A stretch of 8,790 bases of DNA, taken from Actinomycetota bacterium (GTDB lineage Bacteria; Actinomycetota; Actinomycetes; Nanopelagicales; Nanopelagicaceae). The stretch is from contig WLJF01000018.1 in NCBI GenBank assembly GCA_009701945.1, positions 1 to 8,790 of the forward strand, written 5' to 3'. Below the pieces are notes generated by a model. The model made no database searches. It saw only the letters and a program-made list of their open reading frames with translations, and was not told the origin of the DNA. The position numbers were made by a program, and so were the translations under genes. Shown piece by piece: positions 6,531 to 8,790 of the stretch. Numbering within the stretch: the stretch's first letter is position 1; each line of letters begins with the position of its first letter.

Positions 6531-7898
6531 GTGCCAAATTTTGATCTCGTAGTTCTCGGTGGCGGTAGCGGCGGATATGCCGCGGCCCTTCGCGCATCCC
6601 AACTCGGACTGAACGTGGCGCTCATTGAGAAAGATAAGGTCGGCGGAACCTGTCTGCACCGCGGATGTATTCCTACCAAGGCTCTGCTCCACGCGGGTGA
6701 AGTTGCAGATAGTGCACGCGATTCATCCCACTTCGGCGTCAACGCCACTTTTAACTCCATCGATATGGCTGGAGTCAATTCATATAAAGATGGCGTCATC
6801 GCAGGACTTCATAAAGGTCTGCAAGGTCTAGTCAAGTCTCGAAATATTACTTATGTCGAAGGAACTGGACGCTTAGTCTCTAACAACACAGTTGACGTTA
6901 ACGGCACTGCCTATGTTGGTAAGAATATTGTTCTAGCAACTGGTTCGTATGCCCGCACATTGCCTGGATTAGATATTGATGGAGATCGTGTTATTACATC
7001 CGATCACGGAACTTCACTGAACTACGTACCAAAAAGCGTCATCGTTCTCGGCGGCGGAGTTATCGGATGTGAATTTGCATCCGTCTGGAAGTCATTTGGT
7101 TCAGAAGTCACCATCATCGAAGGCCTACCTCACCTGATTGCCCTTGAAGATGAATCTTCCAGCAAGTTGCTCGAGCGTGCTTATCGCAAGCGCGGAATCA
7201 ATTTTGAATTAGGCGTTCGCTTTAAATCTCATAAAGTTGATAAGAAGGGCGTCACCGTCACTCTTGAAGATGGCCGTGAATTCAAAGCCGATCTCCTGCT
7301 TGTCTCAGTTGGCCGTGGTCCGGTCACAGATGGCGTTGGCTACCAAGAAGTGGGCATCGCAATGGATCGCGGATACATCACTGTCGATGACTATTGCCGC
7401 ACCAATATCCCTGGCATCTTCGCAGTGGGTGACATCATCCCTACTTTGCAATTAGCTCACGTTGGATTCCAAGAAGGCATTCTCGTTGCAGAGACAATTG
7501 CGGGTCTTAATCCTCGTCCAATTAACTACGACGGTGTTCCGCGCGTTACTTATTCAGAGCCAGAAGTTGCATCGATGGGACTCACAACCAAGGTTGCTAA
7601 AGAGCGTGGTTATGACGTTGTTGAACTTGATTACAACCTTGCAGGTAATGGCAAAGCGCAAATTCTTAAGACTGCAGGCTCCATCAAACTTGTCGCTCAG
7701 AAGAATGGTCCAGTCCTTGGAATTCACATGGTCGGTGCCCGCGTTGGTGAATTAGTTTCCGAAGCACAATTAATCTTTAACTGGGAGGCATCAGCAGATG
7801 ATGTTGCACCTCTCATCCATGCACACCCAACACTGTCTGAGGCAATGGGCGAAGCTCATATGGCTCTTGCAGGAAAACCACTTCACGCGCACGGTTAG
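6531..7898 (+). CDS. lpdA: Dihydrolipoamide dehydrogenase (E3 / glycine cleavage L protein)
   Basis: This FAD- and NAD-dependent disulfide oxidoreductase (EC 1.8.1.4) reoxidises dihydrolipoamide on E2 subunits and on the glycine cleavage H protein, passing electrons to NAD+. It is 455 residues from the GTG at 6531; two more residues would be added from 6525. Landmarks in order are the FAD Rossmann loop GGGSGG (10-15), the redox-active disulfide CLHRGC (Cys41 and Cys46) in a GGT...IPTK context, the NAD-binding loop GGGVIGCE (174-181), the second FAD motif ending AVGD (298-301), and the C-terminal HAHPTLSE (430-437) whose His432 and Glu437 form the catalytic base pair. Nothing essential is missing. 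The adjacent E2 gene 19 bases downstream indicates a 2-oxo acid dehydrogenase role. GcvT upstream is a possible second client through the glycine cleavage complex. Confidence 0.96.
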   Translation: MPNFDLVVLGGGSGGYAAALRASQLGLNVALIEKDKVGGTCLHRGCIPTKALLHAGEVADSARDSSHFGVNATFNSIDMAGVNSYKDGVIAGLHKGLQGLVKSRNITYVEGTGRLVSNNTVDVNGTAYVGKNIVLATGSYARTLPGLDIDGDRVITSDHGTSLNYVPKSVIVLGGGVIGCEFASVWKSFGSEVTIIEGLPHLIALEDESSSKLLERAYRKRGINFELGVRFKSHKVDKKGVTVTLEDGREFKADLLLVSVGRGPVTDGVGYQEVGIAMDRGYITVDDYCRTNIPGIFAVGDIIPTLQLAHVGFQEGILVAETIAGLNPRPINYDGVPRVTYSEPEVASMGLTTKVAKERGYDVVELDYNLAGNGKAQILKTAGSIKLVAQKNGPVLGIHMVGARVGELVSEAQLIFNWEASADDVAPLIHAHPTLSEAMGEAHMALAGKPLHAHG

Positions 7899-7902
7899 GT
7901 AA

Positions 7903-7908
7903 GAGGAG
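7903..7908 (+). promoter_or_regulatory. Ribosome binding site of the E2 gene
   Basis: GAGGAG lies nine bases ahead of the ATG at 7918, in the 19-base gap after the lpd stop codon. This fixes the E2 start, and the spacing fits co-transcription with lpd. Confidence 0.75.
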
Positions 7909-7917
7909 AAAATAGCG

Positions 7918-8790
7918 ATGTCATTCTCAGTCACAATGCCAGCTCTCGGTGAGAGCGTCAGTGAAGGAACAGTTACTCGTTGGCTCAAGAACGAAGGCGA
8001 CATGGTCGCTGTCGATGAACCACTCCTTGAAGTTTCAACCGATAAAGTCGATACAGAGATCCCTTCACCTGTTGCAGGAATCCTGACAAAGATTGTTGTT
8101 GGCGTTGACCAGACAGTTGCAGTTGGCGCAGAACTTGCTGTGATTGCAGATAGCGCAGGCGCTTCAGCTCCAGCACCTGTTGCAGCACCCGTTGTTGCGG
8201 CTCCTGTTGCAGCACCCGTTGTTGCAGCACCCATTGCAGCTCCTGTTGCCCCAACTCCCCCACCTGCAGCACCAGTAGTTGCACCTGCAGCATCCGGTGG
8301 CGGAACAGTCATCACTATGCCCGCACTTGGTGAATCTGTCAGCGAAGGAACTGTTACACGTTGGCTTAAGAACGTTGGAGATTCCGTTGCAGTAGATGAA
8401 GCACTTCTTGAAGTTTCAACAGATAAGGTCGATACAGAGATTCCTTCTCCTGTTGCAGGAACGCTTCTAGCAATTGATGTTGCAGTTGATACAACTGTTG
8501 CAGTCGGTGCTCGTCTTGGACTTATCGGCGTCTCAGGTTCAGCACCTGTAGCTGCCACACCACCAACACCTGCACCAGTTGCTCCTACTCCACCACCTGC
8601 ACCAGTTGCACCCCCTGTTGTGATTACACCTGTTGCGCCAGCTCCCGTAGCTGCGGCTGCTCCTGTGACACAACCACAAGATGCTTATGTCACTCCTATC
8701 GTGCGCAAACTTGCCAATGATCTTGGAGTAAATCTTGCATCAGTGCGCGGTACTGGAATCGGCGGAAGAATTCGTAAGGAAGATGTTGAA
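7918..8790 (+). CDS. sucB: Dihydrolipoamide acyltransferase (E2 of 2-oxo acid dehydrogenase), 5' part, cut by window end
   Basis: E2 carries acyl groups on swinging lipoyl arms and transfers them to CoA in the 2-oxoglutarate or pyruvate dehydrogenase complex. The visible 291 residues hold lipoyl domain 1 (about 2-77; lipoylated Lys43 in STDKVDTE), an Ala/Pro/Val linker (80-127), lipoyl domain 2 (about 129-204; Lys170 in the same motif), a second Ala/Pro linker (205-254) and the start of the E3-binding domain (257-291, [10 protein letters not shown] to RIRKEDVE). The catalytic domain lies beyond the window, so nothing indicates truncation other than the window edge. Two lipoyl domains and the position after lpd match the actinobacterial SucB/DlaT type. 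In that group one E2 may serve both pyruvate and 2-oxoglutarate complexes, so sucB, dlaT or aceF could all be used as a name. No E1 gene is in view. Confidence 0.93.
   Translation, partial: MSFSVTMPALGESVSEGTVTRWLKNEGDMVAVDEPLLEVSTDKVDTEIPSPVAGILTKIVVGVDQTVAVGAELAVIADSAGASAPAPVAAPVVAAPVAAPVVAAPIAAPVAPTPPPAAPVVAPAASGGGTVITMPALGESVSEGTVTRWLKNVGDSVAVDEALLEVSTDKVDTEIPSPVAGTLLAIDVAVDTTVAVGARLGLIGVSGSAPVAATPPTPAPVAPTPPPAPVAPPVVITPVAPAPVAAAAPVTQPQDAYVTPIVRKLANDLGVNLASVRGTGIGGRIRKEDVE
7936..8145 (+). repeat. Lipoyl-domain coding repeat, copy 1
   Basis: This segment encodes E2 residues 7-76. It is repeated 381 bases downstream (8317-8526), with 58 of 70 residues identical by eye and the lipoyl-lysine motif completely conserved. 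Most differences fall in the second half of the domain. Confidence 0.85.
8176..8225 (+). repeat. 27-base-period direct repeat in the E2 linker
   Basis: A 23-base identical sequence beginning CCTGTTGCAGCACCC occurs at 8176-8198 and again at 8203-8225, a 27-base (nine-codon) period. It encodes an Ala/Pro/Val unit in the flexible linker between lipoyl domains. Gain or loss of a unit would stay in frame, so the linker may vary in length between strains. Confidence 0.75.
8317..8526 (+). repeat. Lipoyl-domain coding repeat, copy 2
   Basis: This segment encodes E2 residues 134-203 and is the partner of the copy at 7936-8145. The lipoylated Lys170 sits in the same T-D-K-V-D context. Many differences between the copies are at third codon positions, so the copies have diverged in DNA under strong protein constraint. 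Confidence 0.85.

Noticed and set aside
7791..8558. Long antisense open frame opposite the E2 gene, with Ala/Thr/Gly-rich repeats.
   Set aside because: It mirrors the Ala/Pro/Val-rich linkers and lipoyl domains of the E2 on the other strand, shows no family features and has no start signals. It is a by-product of codon bias.

Overview
The window looks like chromosomal DNA of a mid-GC actinobacterium. The best guess is a streamlined freshwater lineage such as the acI / Nanopelagicales group. The reasons are the actinobacterial flavour of the proteins, frequent GTG starts, very short or overlapping gene junctions, and a gcvT - pepA - lpd - E2 order that I recall from Actinobacteria (Streptomyces and partly Mycobacterium). 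The taxonomic call is inference; no rRNA or tRNA is present.

Left half (about 1-3816, + strand): a tightly packed operon for an energy-coupling factor (ECF) micronutrient importer. It starts with a small secreted protein resembling the actinobacterial SCO2322-type family (127-666). The transmembrane T component (681-1424), a double ABC ATPase in one chain (1421-3025) and the substrate-binding S component (3022-3816) follow. The last three genes are joined by ATGA stop/start overlaps. The substrate cannot be read from the sequence. A corrinoid (vitamin B12-type) substrate is a reasonable hypothesis but is not shown. The 126 bases ahead of the operon hold no recognisable promoter -10 box, but they do hold several short inverted repeats. 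One of these would pair with the Shine-Dalgarno of the first gene.

Middle (3794-4882, - strand): gcvT, the aminomethyltransferase (T protein) of glycine cleavage. It converges on the ECF operon with a 23-base overlap of the two 3' ends. It diverges from pepA, and the two have candidate -10 boxes that overlap on opposite strands. gcvT appears to be leaderless.

Right half (4950-8790, + strand): pepA (M17 leucyl aminopeptidase), a dihydrolipoamide dehydrogenase (E3/L protein), and the 5' part of the E2 acyltransferase of a 2-oxo acid dehydrogenase complex. The E2 has two lipoyl domains and is cut by the window end inside its E3-binding domain. E3 reoxidises the lipoamide arms of E2 and also serves the glycine cleavage system in which GcvT works, so gcvT, lpd and the E2 gene form a lipoamide-dependent theme. 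No mobile elements, CRISPR arrays, tRNAs or rRNAs were seen. The most interesting parts are the secreted partner of the ECF importer and its structured leader.
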